Made by a program: the position numbers and the translations under genes | Shown: one piece after another, positions 28,692 to 39,274 of the stretch | Numbering within the stretch: position 1 is the first letter of the stretch | Layout of the letters: each line of letters opens with the position of its first letter | The notes under the pieces: generated by a model | What the model was told of the DNA's origin: nothing | Database searches by the model: none | Seen by the model: the letters and a program-made list of their open reading frames with translations, nothing else | DNA from: an uncultured Desulfobulbaceae bacterium | Lineage (GTDB): Bacteria > Desulfobacterota > Desulfobulbia > Desulfobulbales > CALZHT01 | Reading direction: 5' to 3' | Length of the DNA stretch: 64,000 nt | NCBI GenBank assembly: GCA_945787445.1 | Contig: CALZHT010000009.1 | Location: 1-64,000 of the forward strand

Positions 28692-31558
28692 TGTGGCAAT
28701 CCTGTATCAATATATTCGTCCAATATTTTTCTGACGGTTTCAGCCAGTTCCAGGCGATTGAGCGGTTTCATCAGAAACTTTTTAATGCCCAGCTCTTGAA
28801 CATAAGCCTCAGGTTCTTGTGTTTTGTAACCGGAGCAAAGGATAATTGGGATATCAGGCCTTGTTTCCATGAATTTCTTTGCAAGATCAGAACCTTTCAT
28901 ACCCGGCATGGTCAGATCTGTAATGACAATATCAAAAGCATTGGGTTTTTGTTGAAAAAATTCCAGCGCCTCTCCGCTGTTGCCAAAAGTAGTGACTGTA
29001 TATCCAAGACGCTCCAACATTCTTGACGAGGCTTTCAGTACCAGATCCTCATCATCAACCAACAAAATACGTTCAGATCCGCCAGGCAGTGCGATGTTGT
29101 TTTTCTCGACCGCTTCGTAACTCTTGGTTTCGATTTGGGGGAAATAGACTTCGAATTTTGTTCCTTTTCCAGGTCTGCTCTGGACTGTTATCTGTCCGCC
29201 ATGATGCATGACAATGCCGTGCGCCACCGATAATCCCAGTCCTGTTCCTTCCCCCATTTCTTTCGTGGTGAAATAGGGCTCAAAAATCCGCTTGACAATG
29301 TCCTGATCCATTCCGTGACCGGTGTCGGAGACAGTTAAACGCACATATTTTCCGGAAGGAAGACTAATGGGAGAAAAGTAATCGCTTCTATAAAGACCTT
29401 CATCGGAAAGGGTTACTTCAAGTGCTCCGCCGTGCTCTTGCATGGCATGAAAGGCGTTGGTGCACAGGTTCATAATTACCTGGTGAATTTGGGTGGGATC
29501 TGCAAATATCGGTCCGCAATCCGCATCAATCTTTTGGTGGATCTCAATAGTGGTCGGCAAAGAGGCGCGGAGAAGTTTGAGGGCTTCCTTGAGTATCGGC
29601 TGCATGAGCATCGGGTGCTTTTCCTGATCCCCTTTGCGGCTGAACGCCAGGATCTGTTTTACCAGTTCCTTGGCCCGATGAGACGCTGTGAGTACCTCGC
29701 CGAGGTATTCGCGTAATTCGCTCTCTTCGGGTAAAGCTCCCCGTGCTAACTCTGTGAATCCGAATATGGGGGAGAGAATATTGTTAAAATCATGGGCAAT
29801 ACCTCCGGCCAGGGTGCCGATTGCTTCGAGCTTTTGGGACTGGCGGAGCTGTTCTTCCATGTTTTTCTTGTCAGTTATATCGGTTATAACGGAAATAAAG
29901 CCGGTGAGATTTCCCCGTTCGTCTCGTTTATAGTTCCAATCAATCTGAACATCAATGATTTTGCCATCTTTGGTTCTGTTCTGGCCAGTAAAGGAAGTTG
30001 GAACAGGTTGTTTTTTTACAAGCACAGCCAGATAGTTTTTTAGCTCTTCCTTTTTTTCTTGAGTGATTACCGCATGCCATATGGGTTTGCCGATGAGCTC
30101 GCCGGGCTCATAACCCATAATCCTGTGATGGGCGGCGTTGCTGAAGGTAATGATACCTGTTAGGTCGTTTTCCTGTATGCCATATGGGATTGTCTCCACC
30201 AACAGGCGGTACTGTTCCTCGCGTTGCAGCACTTCTTTTTCTGCCTGCTTATGCTTTGCTGCGGTTCTTAACGCAACAATGCCGTAGGCAACATCGTCGG
30301 CAAGTTCTTGTAAAAGGCATACTTCCTCCTCATCAAATACATCAGGTTCCGAGGCATAGACATTCAGAGCCCCAAAAGGCCGGTTATCGGTGATTAACGG
30401 TAAGGCGATTGAGGAGGCATATCCCCGTTTGATGGCCTCATCTCGCCAGGGTTCGTAATCAGGATCGGTTACCACGTTTTTACAGATGGCCGGTTTGCCT
30501 GTTCTGATAACAGTCCCGGTGGGGCCGCGGCCTCTTTCATTATCTTCCCAGGAAATATTTATAGTATCTAGATACCCTTCCTCAAATCCTTTCTGCGCTA
30601 TTGGTCTCACTGTCTTTTTATCATCGTCTTCAGCAAAACCAATCCATGCAAGGCGGTATCCACCAATATCAACAAGAACCTTACAGGTGCTGTGCAGATA
30701 GCTCTTCTCATCTTTTGCACGAATCAACAACTGGTTGGCTTCACTGAGTGCCTTCAGGGCTCGGTTTTTTCTGCGCAGTTCCTGCATCGCCTGCACGCGT
30801 TCAGTGACATCCTGTTGAAAAACCACGATATATTTTATTGCCCCGGTATTGTCATAAACAACCGAACCGGTGCATTCAACAGAAATGGTCTTTTGTCCAT
30901 TGCAGATAAATTCAACATTGGTTCTATTATGCCCTTTCGCTAAAAGTATCTGAAACTGCTCAGCAAAGATCAATTGTGAGGTTGGTGTGAAATAGTCAGA
31001 CAATGTACTCCCCACCAATTCATCTCTTGAGTAACCTGATTTTTTGATCGAATAAGGATTCGTATCAATAATTCTGCCATGAGTATCAATAATGTGGATA
31101 AAAGCCTGCGCTGATTCATACAGAGATCGGAACAATATTTCGCTTTCCTTAAGGGCCTTCGCAGCCTCCTTGTGATCGGTGATGTCCTTTGCAATATGGA
31201 CAGCCTTGATCACTTTAGAATGTTCATCAAAAATAGGGGCAACTGTTACCATATAGGTGCCGTTCAGAGCCTCCAATTCCATATCAATAGTCTGCGGATT
31301 ATTGGATATTTTCAGTTTTTCAAATGGACATTCTTCAGGGGGATGATCTGAACAATGAAAAATTTCATAACAAAACTTTCCGGTGATTTCGTGTTGGGGA
31401 AGATTTACAGCCTTGCAGGTAGCAGGGTTGGCGACGAGGATCTTATGATCCATATCAAGGATCATCACCAGATCAGGGATTGAGTTGAATACACGTTCCC
31501 AGTCTGCACTGGTGCTTTGTAGCTTGTCGTTGCCGCCGGAAGGTACTGGATCGCTCAT
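28688..31558 (-). CDS. Hybrid sensor histidine kinase: PAS-PAS-GAF-PAS-HisKA-HATPase-receiver
   Basis: GTLAGGIAHDFNNILSPIFG H-box; EGTGLGLSVAHGIV; C-terminal ILLVDDEDLVLKASSRML...DIVITDLTMPGMKGSDLAKKF. Confidence 0.95.
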   Translation of the reverse strand: MSDPVPSGGNDKLQSTSADWERVFNSIPDLVMILDMDHKILVANPATCKAVNLPQHEITGKFCYEIFHCSDHPPEECPFEKLKISNNPQTIDMELEALNGTYMVTVAPIFDEHSKVIKAVHIAKDITDHKEAAKALKESEILFRSLYESAQAFIHIIDTHGRIIDTNPYSIKKSGYSRDELVGSTLSDYFTPTSQLIFAEQFQILLAKGHNRTNVEFICNGQKTISVECTGSVVYDNTGAIKYIVVFQQDVTERVQAMQELRRKNRALKALSEANQLLIRAKDEKSYLHSTCKVLVDIGGYRLAWIGFAEDDDKKTVRPIAQKGFEEGYLDTINISWEDNERGRGPTGTVIRTGKPAICKNVVTDPDYEPWRDEAIKRGYASSIALPLITDNRPFGALNVYASEPDVFDEEEVCLLQELADDVAYGIVALRTAAKHKQAEKEVLQREEQYRLLVETIPYGIQENDLTGIITFSNAAHHRIMGYEPGELIGKPIWHAVITQEKKEELKNYLAVLVKKQPVPTSFTGQNRTKDGKIIDVQIDWNYKRDERGNLTGFISVITDITDKKNMEEQLRQSQKLEAIGTLAGGIAHDFNNILSPIFGFTELARGALPEESELREYLGEVLTASHRAKELVKQILAFSRKGDQEKHPMLMQPILKEALKLLRASLPTTIEIHQKIDADCGPIFADPTQIHQVIMNLCTNAFHAMQEHGGALEVTLSDEGLYRSDYFSPISLPSGKYVRLTVSDTGHGMDQDIVKRIFEPYFTTKEMGEGTGLGLSVAHGIVMHHGGQITVQSRPGKGTKFEVYFPQIETKSYEAVEKNNIALPGGSERILLVDDEDLVLKASSRMLERLGYTVTTFGNSGEALEFFQQKPNAFDIVITDLTMPGMKGSDLAKKFMETRPDIPIILCSGYKTQEPEAYVQELGIKKFLMKPLNRLELAETVRKILDEYIDTGLPQ

Positions 31559-31818
31559 GGTGATCTCACATTTTGGCAGTTTTGTAAGATGTTACCGCTA
31601 CAATTCCCTCTGCATTTTGCCGACTTGAAGAACACTTCTATAACTATCTTATATAGTAGACTATATTGCTTGTCTAGGCTTTTACTATAAAAAATTGCTA
31701 TGTGTTGCACCAAAAAGTAAAAGTGAAAAATGGCAGAAGAAACGGCATTAATTACTCTGGTTTTTAATTCGGGAAGGGAAGGGAGGATGCACGTGTCCAA
31801 CGTCCATCCTCGGATATT

Positions 31819-33165
31819 CTAAATCTTGGGCAGATTTTTGGTGGCCTCTGCAACAGCCTCTGCAGGATAGTCATAGTTTTTAAGATTGCCGCTGAAAAAC
31901 TGTTCATACGCACCCAGGTCCAGCAAGCCGTGGCCGGAGAGATTAAAAAGAATGGTCTTGGGCTCGTTTTTGTCTTTGGTAGCTTCAATGATTGCCGCAC
32001 GGATAGCATGGTTTGATTCCGGCGCCGGGATAATGCCCTCTGTTCTGGCAAATAAGACGCCTGCTTCAAAACATTCAAGCTGCCGCACGCTTATGGGTTC
32101 AATGATTTTTTCCCTTACCAGTGCACTGACTATGGGCGACATGGCGTGATAGCGCAGCCCTCCCGCATGGATGCCGGGCGGGATAAAATCATGGCCCAGG
32201 GTATACATGGAAAGAAGTGGGGTTAGTTGGGCCACATCGCCGAAATCATAGGTATATACTCCCTTGGTGAGTGTCGGGCAGGAGGCGGGTTCTACCCCTA
32301 CGAAACGCACCTTTTTGCCGGCCAGATAATCAGCAATATAGGGAGCGGCAATGCCGGCGAAATTAGACCCCCCTCCGCAGCAGCCAATGACAATGTCCGG
32401 ATAGTCGCCGACTATTTCCATTTGCTTTTTTGCTTCGAGCCCGACCACGGTTTGGTGATGGATAACGTGATTAAGAACCGATCCAAGGGCATATTTGGTA
32501 TCTTCACGGCCGGCTGCATCTTCCAAGGCCTCTGAAATGGCGATGCCAAGCGAGCCGGGGGTGTCGGGATCTTTTTCCAGGACGGAGCGGCCAAAGGCCG
32601 TTTCAGAGCTGGGGCTGGCAATGATTTCAGCGCCGTAGGTGTGCATCATTGCCTTGCGATATGGTTTCTGATCAAAGGATATTCTTACCATATACACTTT
32701 ACATTCCAGGCCGAATTTATTGGTGGCAAAAGAGAGGGCGCTACCCCACTGCCCGGCCCCGGTTTCTGTGGCCAGTCGTTTGACGCCTTCTTTTTTGTTG
32801 TAATAGGCTTGCGCTATAGCGCTATTCGGCTTGTGGCTTCCTACAGGCGAAGCGCCTTCGTATTTGTAATAAATTTTTGCTTTTGTGTTGAGCGCTTTTT
32901 CCAGCTTGTCGGCTCGTACCAGCGGAGTTGGCCGCCAGATGGAATAGATTTCCCGGATTTCTTCAGGTATGTCAATATAGCGTTCACCGCTCATTTCCTG
33001 CTCAAGCAAACTCATGGGGAAAACAACGGCAAGCTTTTCCGGTCCCATGGGTTCTTTAGTTTCCGGGTCCAGCGGCGGTTGCAGCCCGTTTGGGATGTCC
33101 GGCACAATATTGTACCACTGGGTTGGTATTTCATCATCGCGCAGTATTATCTTTTTTGAGAGCAT
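31819..33165 (-). CDS. TrpB-like pyridoxal-phosphate enzyme (TrpB2 type)
   Basis: [32 protein letters not shown] (PLP lysine), [25 protein letters not shown]; 448 aa with the TrpB2-type extended N-terminus. Confidence 0.92.
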   Translation of the reverse strand: MLSKKIILRDDEIPTQWYNIVPDIPNGLQPPLDPETKEPMGPEKLAVVFPMSLLEQEMSGERYIDIPEEIREIYSIWRPTPLVRADKLEKALNTKAKIYYKYEGASPVGSHKPNSAIAQAYYNKKEGVKRLATETGAGQWGSALSFATNKFGLECKVYMVRISFDQKPYRKAMMHTYGAEIIASPSSETAFGRSVLEKDPDTPGSLGIAISEALEDAAGREDTKYALGSVLNHVIHHQTVVGLEAKKQMEIVGDYPDIVIGCCGGGSNFAGIAAPYIADYLAGKKVRFVGVEPASCPTLTKGVYTYDFGDVAQLTPLLSMYTLGHDFIPPGIHAGGLRYHAMSPIVSALVREKIIEPISVRQLECFEAGVLFARTEGIIPAPESNHAIRAAIIEATKDKNEPKTILFNLSGHGLLDLGAYEQFFSGNLKNYDYPAEAVAEATKNLPKI

Positions 33166-33653
33166 AGATATGCCTCACTATCCATGGGTTTTGGTTGATG
33201 TAAATGTTTTCAAGGGTGCAATAATAGCAAGAAAGAGAATTGTTCTCAATTTGTTTGTGGTTCTGTGAGATGAAATGGACTGCCCTGTCTCCATATTTTT
33301 TATTTATTGAAAAAATATACTTTTTTTCGTTTCAGTCTTTTGCAACAGTATTAAAAAAGGTTCTACGCAAAATTGCGAACTACAGCAATTTTGCGTTAAA
33401 CGCGACTTCGTCGCTATAAAGTTTAAACGAGGACGACGACTACTATATCGAGTTGATATAACAAGATAAACATCAACAGCGACAAAATTTTGTTATCTTC
33501 AGGCGCAGAGCGCTTATATATAAGGAGAAGGCAAGGCATAGAGTTTAAATGAGTAGGAATTATTGAAGCTCCCTGCTGTCAAGCTCAGACGGAAGGGGAA
33601 TCTCATTACGTAATACGCTGCATATAGCGTAACGAAATTACTTTTTGTGAAAT

Positions 33654-34481
33654 ATGACCGGTCAGCGTCAGTTCCTTTTTGGATTATTATCAACGGCCTT
33701 TTTCATCGCTGCTCTCATGTTTCCTTATGAGATTGCAGGCGCCAGGAGTGACCATGATGAAAAAAGTATTGGCGCGGCGTTCCATGAGCAAACCTCATTA
33801 AACTGGATGGGGGTTTTGGGAGATCTCGTTGGAGCAAAGCCCCGGAAGCCCCCCAAATATAAAAGAATCGGAGGGGAAAAGATGATCAAACTCCCGAAAC
33901 CGGAACATCACGGCATATCACTTGAGGAAGCCATTCAAAAAAGGCGATCATTACGAAATTTTTCGAGCAAACCTCTTTCTCTTGCGGAACTTTCCCAATT
34001 GTTATTCGCGGCCCAGGGGATTACCGGTAAAATATATGGCACTCCCTTGCGAACCGCGCCCTCCGCAGGCGCACTATATCCTTTCGAAATTTATCCGGTT
34101 GTCAATAACGTTCAGGGTATTCCAAGAGGGGTATATCATTATGTTATTGGAGAGCATGGACTGGAACTAATAAAAGAGGGTGATTTCCGCAAGAAGATAT
34201 CCTCGGCCGGATTGAGCCAGGACATGCTTGGTGAGGCAAGTGTTACCTTTGTCATGTCAGCTATCTTTGCCCGTACCACCAGTAAATACGGGGAAAGGGG
34301 ATACCGTTATGTCTATATAGAGGCCGGCCATATCAGCCAGAATATTGCCCTTGAGGCTGTTTCTCTGGGTTTGGGCTCTGTGACGGTCGGCGCCTTTATT
34401 GATAAACAAATTAACAGTCTTATTGAAGTTGACGGAGACAAAGAAGCGACCATATACCTTCATGCAGTGGGTAAACCATGA
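33654..34481 (+). CDS. SagB/ThcOx-family nitroreductase-fold dehydrogenase, N-terminal signal/anchor
   Basis: IKLPKPEHHGISLEEAIQKRRSLRNFSSKPLSLAELSQLLFAAQGITG...TAPSAGALYPFEIYPVV..GVYHY...GLGSVTVGAF. Confidence 0.9.
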   Translation: MTGQRQFLFGLLSTAFFIAALMFPYEIAGARSDHDEKSIGAAFHEQTSLNWMGVLGDLVGAKPRKPPKYKRIGGEKMIKLPKPEHHGISLEEAIQKRRSLRNFSSKPLSLAELSQLLFAAQGITGKIYGTPLRTAPSAGALYPFEIYPVVNNVQGIPRGVYHYVIGEHGLELIKEGDFRKKISSAGLSQDMLGEASVTFVMSAIFARTTSKYGERGYRYVYIEAGHISQNIALEAVSLGLGSVTVGAFIDKQINSLIEVDGDKEATIYLHAVGKP

Positions 34482-34690
34482 AGAAGGTGGGTGTTAATTA
34501 TTTGATCAGCCTGCTTCTCATAATCTTTTTGTGCGTAACAGGGATGCTGGGCTATATCCAGGCACAGCTTGAACTCAGAAAATTCATGCCGCACCGGTAT
34601 TTTGCTTATACGACCTTATGTCTCGCCGCTGTGCATGTCTATCTTAACGGCGGCAAGCTGTGGAGATACTTTTTCCGGTCGCGAAGATAA
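34478..34690 (+). CDS. Small membrane protein, DUF4405-like
   Basis: Overlaps sagB-like stop by ATGA; two TM segments; HRYFAYTTLCLAAVHVYLNGGKLWRYF resembles a cytochrome b-like His-containing helix. Confidence 0.65.
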   Translation: MKKVGVNYLISLLLIIFLCVTGMLGYIQAQLELRKFMPHRYFAYTTLCLAAVHVYLNGGKLWRYFFRSRR

Positions 34691-34763
34691 TTTCGCACTA
34701 AATGTTGACTGGAAAAAGTAAGAAATTTAGATAATACGAATGTAATATGGTATGGTAGTAGAA

Positions 34764-34904
34764 CCTAAAATGAGCGTTTCAAATTTTGAAAAAGAATTTA
34801 TTTTGTTTTTTATAATGTACTTATACTGATTTGAATTTTCAAAATTTGAAACCCTCCGGGATTTTCGATTTCTCCGAAGATGCGCGAAAATCGCTCAATT
34901 TAGG
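34764..34904 (+). mobile_element. MITE-like element, copy 1 (141 bp)
   Basis: Ends CCTAAAATGAGCG / CGCTCAATTTAGG; flanked by TAGAA direct repeats (34759-34763, 34905-34909); sequence similar to 57603-57810. Confidence 0.85.
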
Positions 34905-34998
34905 TAGAATTATTTTGGCAGTCCATTCATTTCGTATGTGATACACTTTCACAATAATAACAAATCTGCAAATTTAGTGCTGATATAAAGCCGTCGAT

Positions 34999-35607
34999 AT
35001 GAGATTGATACCAAATTGGATTACCCTGCCTGTCCTTGTATTCTTATACAAACCAGTCGTGCGTCTATTTCCGAAGACTGTGAACAAGGACAGTTATGTG
35101 AGAAGGGTTGTTGCAGCATCAAACAGCTATTTTTTCAAGAGGTTTGTAAAAATTCCTTTTCACAAAAGAATGCTTTTTCTGCCCTATTGTTTACGGCCGA
35201 AAGAGTGCCCTACAATGATCGATCCCCAGAAAGGATTGCAATGTCCTGATGAGTGTTCCGTTGAATGCGGTTTGCGGGAGATAAGAGGAGTTGCCCGGGA
35301 ATTGGGGTATACCGGATCTCATATCGTGGTTAGCGGCAAGCTTCACAAAGACAAGGGAATACTACGGAGCCGGGATTTCCTTGTGAAGCAAATCGATTTG
35401 AATCGTCCCGGAGGGGTAGTCGGTTGCCTCTGTACAAAGGACTTACGGCAAAAATATTTGAATCCGCAAAACCTATCACCTAATGGTACCCTTAGGAAAA
35501 ACGGTCATAGTGTTATCCCCCAGGTGGTCCTCCTGGCCAATTGTAATTGCCGCCAGAGTTCAGTTGATTGGAGGTATTTAAAGGACCTGATCCAAGCCAG
35601 GATGTAA
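34999..35607 (+). CDS. DUF116 family protein
   Basis: LLFLPYCLRPKECPTMIDPQKGLQCPDECSVECGLREI and GVVGCLCTKDLR; conserved Cys pattern. Confidence 0.8.
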   Translation: MRLIPNWITLPVLVFLYKPVVRLFPKTVNKDSYVRRVVAASNSYFFKRFVKIPFHKRMLFLPYCLRPKECPTMIDPQKGLQCPDECSVECGLREIRGVARELGYTGSHIVVSGKLHKDKGILRSRDFLVKQIDLNRPGGVVGCLCTKDLRQKYLNPQNLSPNGTLRKNGHSVIPQVVLLANCNCRQSSVDWRYLKDLIQARM

Positions 35608-35811
35608 CTCCCCGGATGTAAAAGTCACATCTTTTATACAATCCTCTTTTCTTGAGGAATACATCATGAAAGGGGTTATTTTGAAATTGCTATAAAATGG
35701 GCCTTCACATGAGCCAATGCTCGTTTGAGGGCTTTTGTGTTTTTCAGGTTTTTGCCCTTTGCGGCTTTATGTCTTATATTTCTCATAACGTTTTTTTACA
35801 GGAGGTGGGTC

Positions 35812-36327
35812 ATGCAAAGAACATTTTTCATTGCAATGTCAATTTTGGGGATTTTCATTATTGGTGAACGCGTTTACGCGATTCACGCAACTTTGCCGGC
35901 AGAAACAACGATAATTGCACCTTATGCCAATCCGGATTCGGTTTACGACTACATAAAAGCTAAAAGCCCTTACACTGATTGGAAATTATGGCCGGGCAAA
36001 GAAAGGCGCTCTGCAGGAAGCGGGCAGCATGGTGCGCACATTACTATTTATCTTAATGATTTAGCTGCCGCTGCGGTCAAAAAAGGAAAAGGCATGCCGC
36101 CGGAGTCGTTAATTGTGATGGAAAACTTTTCCAAGGAAAAGAAACTTTCTTCAATAAGTGTCATGTATAAGGTCATGGATTATAATCCTACCGCAGGTAA
36201 CTGGTTCTGGGCGGAATACAGTGCAGAAGGAAAGAATATGAAAGCAGGCAAGGTGCAGGGATGTATAGATTGTCATGAGGCCAAAAAAAAGAATGATTAT
36301 GTAATGATTGAAGATTTCGTGAAATAG
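35812..36327 (+). CDS. Cytochrome P460-family protein
   Basis: Exported; W-LWPGKE..GxxPHG-like region SGQHGAHITIYLND; C-terminal CIDCHEAKKKNDYV heme motif; RBS aggaggtg. Confidence 0.8.
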   Translation: MQRTFFIAMSILGIFIIGERVYAIHATLPAETTIIAPYANPDSVYDYIKAKSPYTDWKLWPGKERRSAGSGQHGAHITIYLNDLAAAAVKKGKGMPPESLIVMENFSKEKKLSSISVMYKVMDYNPTAGNWFWAEYSAEGKNMKAGKVQGCIDCHEAKKKNDYVMIEDFVK

Positions 36328-36348
36328 TTTGTCTGGATATAAATTTTT

Positions 36349-36487
36349 ACATAGCGCCATAAGTCCGATACATCCCATCATGCTTCGTCACTTGCTGCGG
36401 TGCCTGCTCATCCCGCTACAGCGGGACTCCGCCGACTCCTCGCTCCTTCCTCGCCTGGCTGGGCGCCTTGAACTTATGGCGCTATGT
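36349..36487. repeat. 139-bp palindromic element between convergent genes
   Basis: ACATAGCGCCATAAGT (36349-36364) and ACTTATGGCGCTATGT (36472-36487), perfect 16-bp inverted repeats; inner CCCGCTACAGCGGG hairpin. Confidence 0.8.
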
Positions 36488-36517
36488 ATAAAAGGTTGGT
36501 TTGGGAAATCGAGATGT

Positions 36518-38152
36518 TTACCCTGTTGCTGGTTCTGCCTGATTATCTTTCTGGAAGATGAGCACCCGCCTTACAAATGGTATTTCGATATTTTCACGGT
36601 CAAAGGCCTCCTTGATCATCTTGCGTAGCTGATAGGCCACCTGGTAGTGGCAGCCGGGTTTCACTTTGGTTGTTGTCCGGACAAGAAGTTCTGATTGCCC
36701 GAACTCCTTAAGACCTCGGACCATCAGCGGCTCGAGAACATCCGGGTTTTTCTCCTTGAATTGGCGGCCGGTCTCTTCCAGAATCGTAAATACATGTTCA
36801 AGGTCGGAGTCATAGGCCACACCTACCTCCACCACAGCAAATGTAAACTCTTTCGAAAAGTTGACTACAGCACCGATTTGACCGTTCCGCAAGATATGCA
36901 ACTGGCCGTTTGGATCCCGGATATAGGTAGTGCGGATATGAATTTCCTCGACAATGCCCCGGGCCGGATCAGTTTCAATATAGTCGCCAATCAGAAAAAG
37001 ATTTTCAAAAAGGATGAAGAATCCTGAGACAATATCGTTGATTATAGGTTGGGCGCCCATACCCACGACAACACCAAGGATGCCGGCTCCGGCAAGAAGC
37101 GGCAACGGGTTAATATTCACAGCCCTGAGCATCAAAATAAAAGCGATAAAATAAATCAGGGACTGCAGAAGGGTTTTGATAATAGGTATGATCGTTTTTC
37201 TCTGCTGCTGTTGAGCAGATGGGATCTCATCCGGCCCGGACATTTTTTTGTCCACAAGCAAATTGGAGACCTCCACCACAACTCTGGCCAGGAAAAAGAT
37301 GCCAATGATCTGTACTGCTGCGGGCCCATAAGCGGCGAATTGTGCTATGAAATTCACCTGCAGCATAACCAGCGACGCCACCCAAACATAGATGATGTAT
37401 TCCAAGCAGCGCCGAAACAGCGGCATGAGCCCGCTTAATCGGTTATACCAATCAAGATAATTATCCCGATACCAGTATTTTTTACTGAGCGCACCAAGGC
37501 TGTCCACAAAGGCGGCCGCTGCTTGACCCACCAGCAGGCCAATGGAAATGATCAGATAGATTTTAAGTATAATGAAAAGGGAGTTTGCAACCCCTATGGG
37601 TAGGGATAGAATTTGCCAGGAAAAGATAAGGACCAGCAGCCAGATGCTGTTCTTAAAAATTCTCTCCAGGGTGGTGAAGAATTTTTCTATGCTTTCGTCA
37701 TTTGATTCCAACTGGTTATACGCTTTAGCTTTTTCCTTGAGAAAGGCGAAAAACCGTGCAATTGGACGAATAAAAAATGGTGCCGCAATGAACAGCGCGA
37801 AAATTTTCACAAGGTCGAAGCCCAGTTGGCGCCAGAAATCTTGAGGAATTCGGGAAAACAGTCCCAGGGTGTATTCATAGACATCCTTCTGTTGATAGAT
37901 CAGATAGCCGTTAAAAAAGATGACAGCGGCACATGACACTATGCAGAGGAGAATAAGAATTCCCTTAATTCCATGTCTGATCTTGTCGGACTGATTTTGA
38001 TATTTTTGTAAAAAAGAGAGGGAGCTGAAACGATTAAAAAAAAGACGTAATATTGAACTAATGAGAAAATATAATAGCAAGAGAAGGACAATTTCAGCGC
38101 CAATTATAATAGCATCCCTGGTAAAACCTTCGAGGCTTTGCACGATATTCAT
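36518..38152 (-). CDS. MscS-type mechanosensitive channel with N-terminal TM extension
   Basis: LPLLAGAGILGVVVGMGAQPIINDIVSGFFILFENLFLIGDYIE... MscS core. Confidence 0.93.
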   Translation of the reverse strand: MNIVQSLEGFTRDAIIIGAEIVLLLLLYFLISSILRLFFNRFSSLSFLQKYQNQSDKIRHGIKGILILLCIVSCAAVIFFNGYLIYQQKDVYEYTLGLFSRIPQDFWRQLGFDLVKIFALFIAAPFFIRPIARFFAFLKEKAKAYNQLESNDESIEKFFTTLERIFKNSIWLLVLIFSWQILSLPIGVANSLFIILKIYLIISIGLLVGQAAAAFVDSLGALSKKYWYRDNYLDWYNRLSGLMPLFRRCLEYIIYVWVASLVMLQVNFIAQFAAYGPAAVQIIGIFFLARVVVEVSNLLVDKKMSGPDEIPSAQQQQRKTIIPIIKTLLQSLIYFIAFILMLRAVNINPLPLLAGAGILGVVVGMGAQPIINDIVSGFFILFENLFLIGDYIETDPARGIVEEIHIRTTYIRDPNGQLHILRNGQIGAVVNFSKEFTFAVVEVGVAYDSDLEHVFTILEETGRQFKEKNPDVLEPLMVRGLKEFGQSELLVRTTTKVKPGCHYQVAYQLRKMIKEAFDRENIEIPFVRRVLIFQKDNQAEPATG

Positions 38153-38455
38153 CTCATTTTATATCCTGTTAATTTTATAGCATTTTGGCAAGGTTTGCCG
38201 CTAACCCCGGCAATTCTTCCTCCGCCTTTTCGACCAATATGGTTATGAGTTTTTTTACCATTTTATGAGTTGGGAAATTGTATCAATCGCTGATTAAACA
38301 AGTCAAGAATGTAATATCATCGGATTATAGTATGAAGATTCGAACCGAACGTATGGCATTATCGGGAAAGAGGTTTTAACATATTGCTATGAAAATGGGG
38401 TTTGAGTAGCAAATCATGAAAATATTTATCTATCATTCCAAGTGAGAAAACATCT

Positions 38456-39058
38456 ATGACTGATACGATTGATTTCAACAAAGTCTATAATGAGTTTTAT
38501 GTAAAAATTCTTCACTATCTGATCCGGCTGGCAGGACCGCAGGAAGCCGAGGATATTGCCCAGATAGTCTTTGAAAAGGTGAACCAGGGCCTTGCCGGAT
38601 TCAGGGGAGAGGCATCGCTCTCCACCTGGATCTACCGCATTGCCACCAACACTGCTTTGGACAGGTTGAAATCTTCATCATTCAAACATTCTAGCGCAGG
38701 GCCTCTGGCTCCTTTGCCGGTAGAGATGGCAGAATTTGAGGGTCCCGTTAATGGTACCACCGATGAACCAACTTCGCCTGATCGGCAGATCATCCGCGAC
38801 GAAATGAACGAATGCATCAGGGAGTTCGTTGACAGGCTGCCGCCGGATTACAGAACAGTGATCGTCCTTAATGAGCTGGAAGGTTTTTCAAACAAGGAGA
38901 TTGCGGCTATCCTGCAAATCTCCCTTGATGCTGCTAAAATAAGGCTACACCGGGCAAGGTCTCGACTAAAAAAGGACCTAAAATCCGGTTGTGATTTTTA
39001 TCATGACCACCGCAGCGAGCTTGCCTGCGACCGCAAGCAAGGTGATGATAATAATTAA
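38456..39058 (+). CDS. ECF-type RNA polymerase sigma factor
   Basis: EAEDIAQIVFEKVNQGLAGFRGEASLSTWIYRIATNTALDRL (region 2) and RLPPDYRTVIVLNELEGFSNKEIAAILQISLDAAKIRLHRARSRLKK (region 4). Confidence 0.94.
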   Translation: MTDTIDFNKVYNEFYVKILHYLIRLAGPQEAEDIAQIVFEKVNQGLAGFRGEASLSTWIYRIATNTALDRLKSSSFKHSSAGPLAPLPVEMAEFEGPVNGTTDEPTSPDRQIIRDEMNECIREFVDRLPPDYRTVIVLNELEGFSNKEIAAILQISLDAAKIRLHRARSRLKKDLKSGCDFYHDHRSELACDRKQGDDNN

Positions 39059-39274
39059 ATCTCCTGCCCTTTTTTCTCTCCTGAACAACATTCAATTCAT
39101 TAGTATTATCAAGTCAGCATTTTTTTTCCCGCAGCCTTTACTGTAGAAGTGTATCCAATCTCCTTTTTAAAAAATTAGGAAGAAAATCCTTCTTTATCCT
39201 TTGCTGACAAAGCATCATTTCGGAATTATTGTATAAGAATAAAAGGAAAGGTCTGTTTTAAGGAGGTGAGCGCA

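Noticed and set aside
33570-33650. Possible IS200/IS605 end (GAAGCTCCCTGCTG...)
   Set aside because: No TnpA or TnpB coding remnants and only loose similarity; left as part of a spacer observation.
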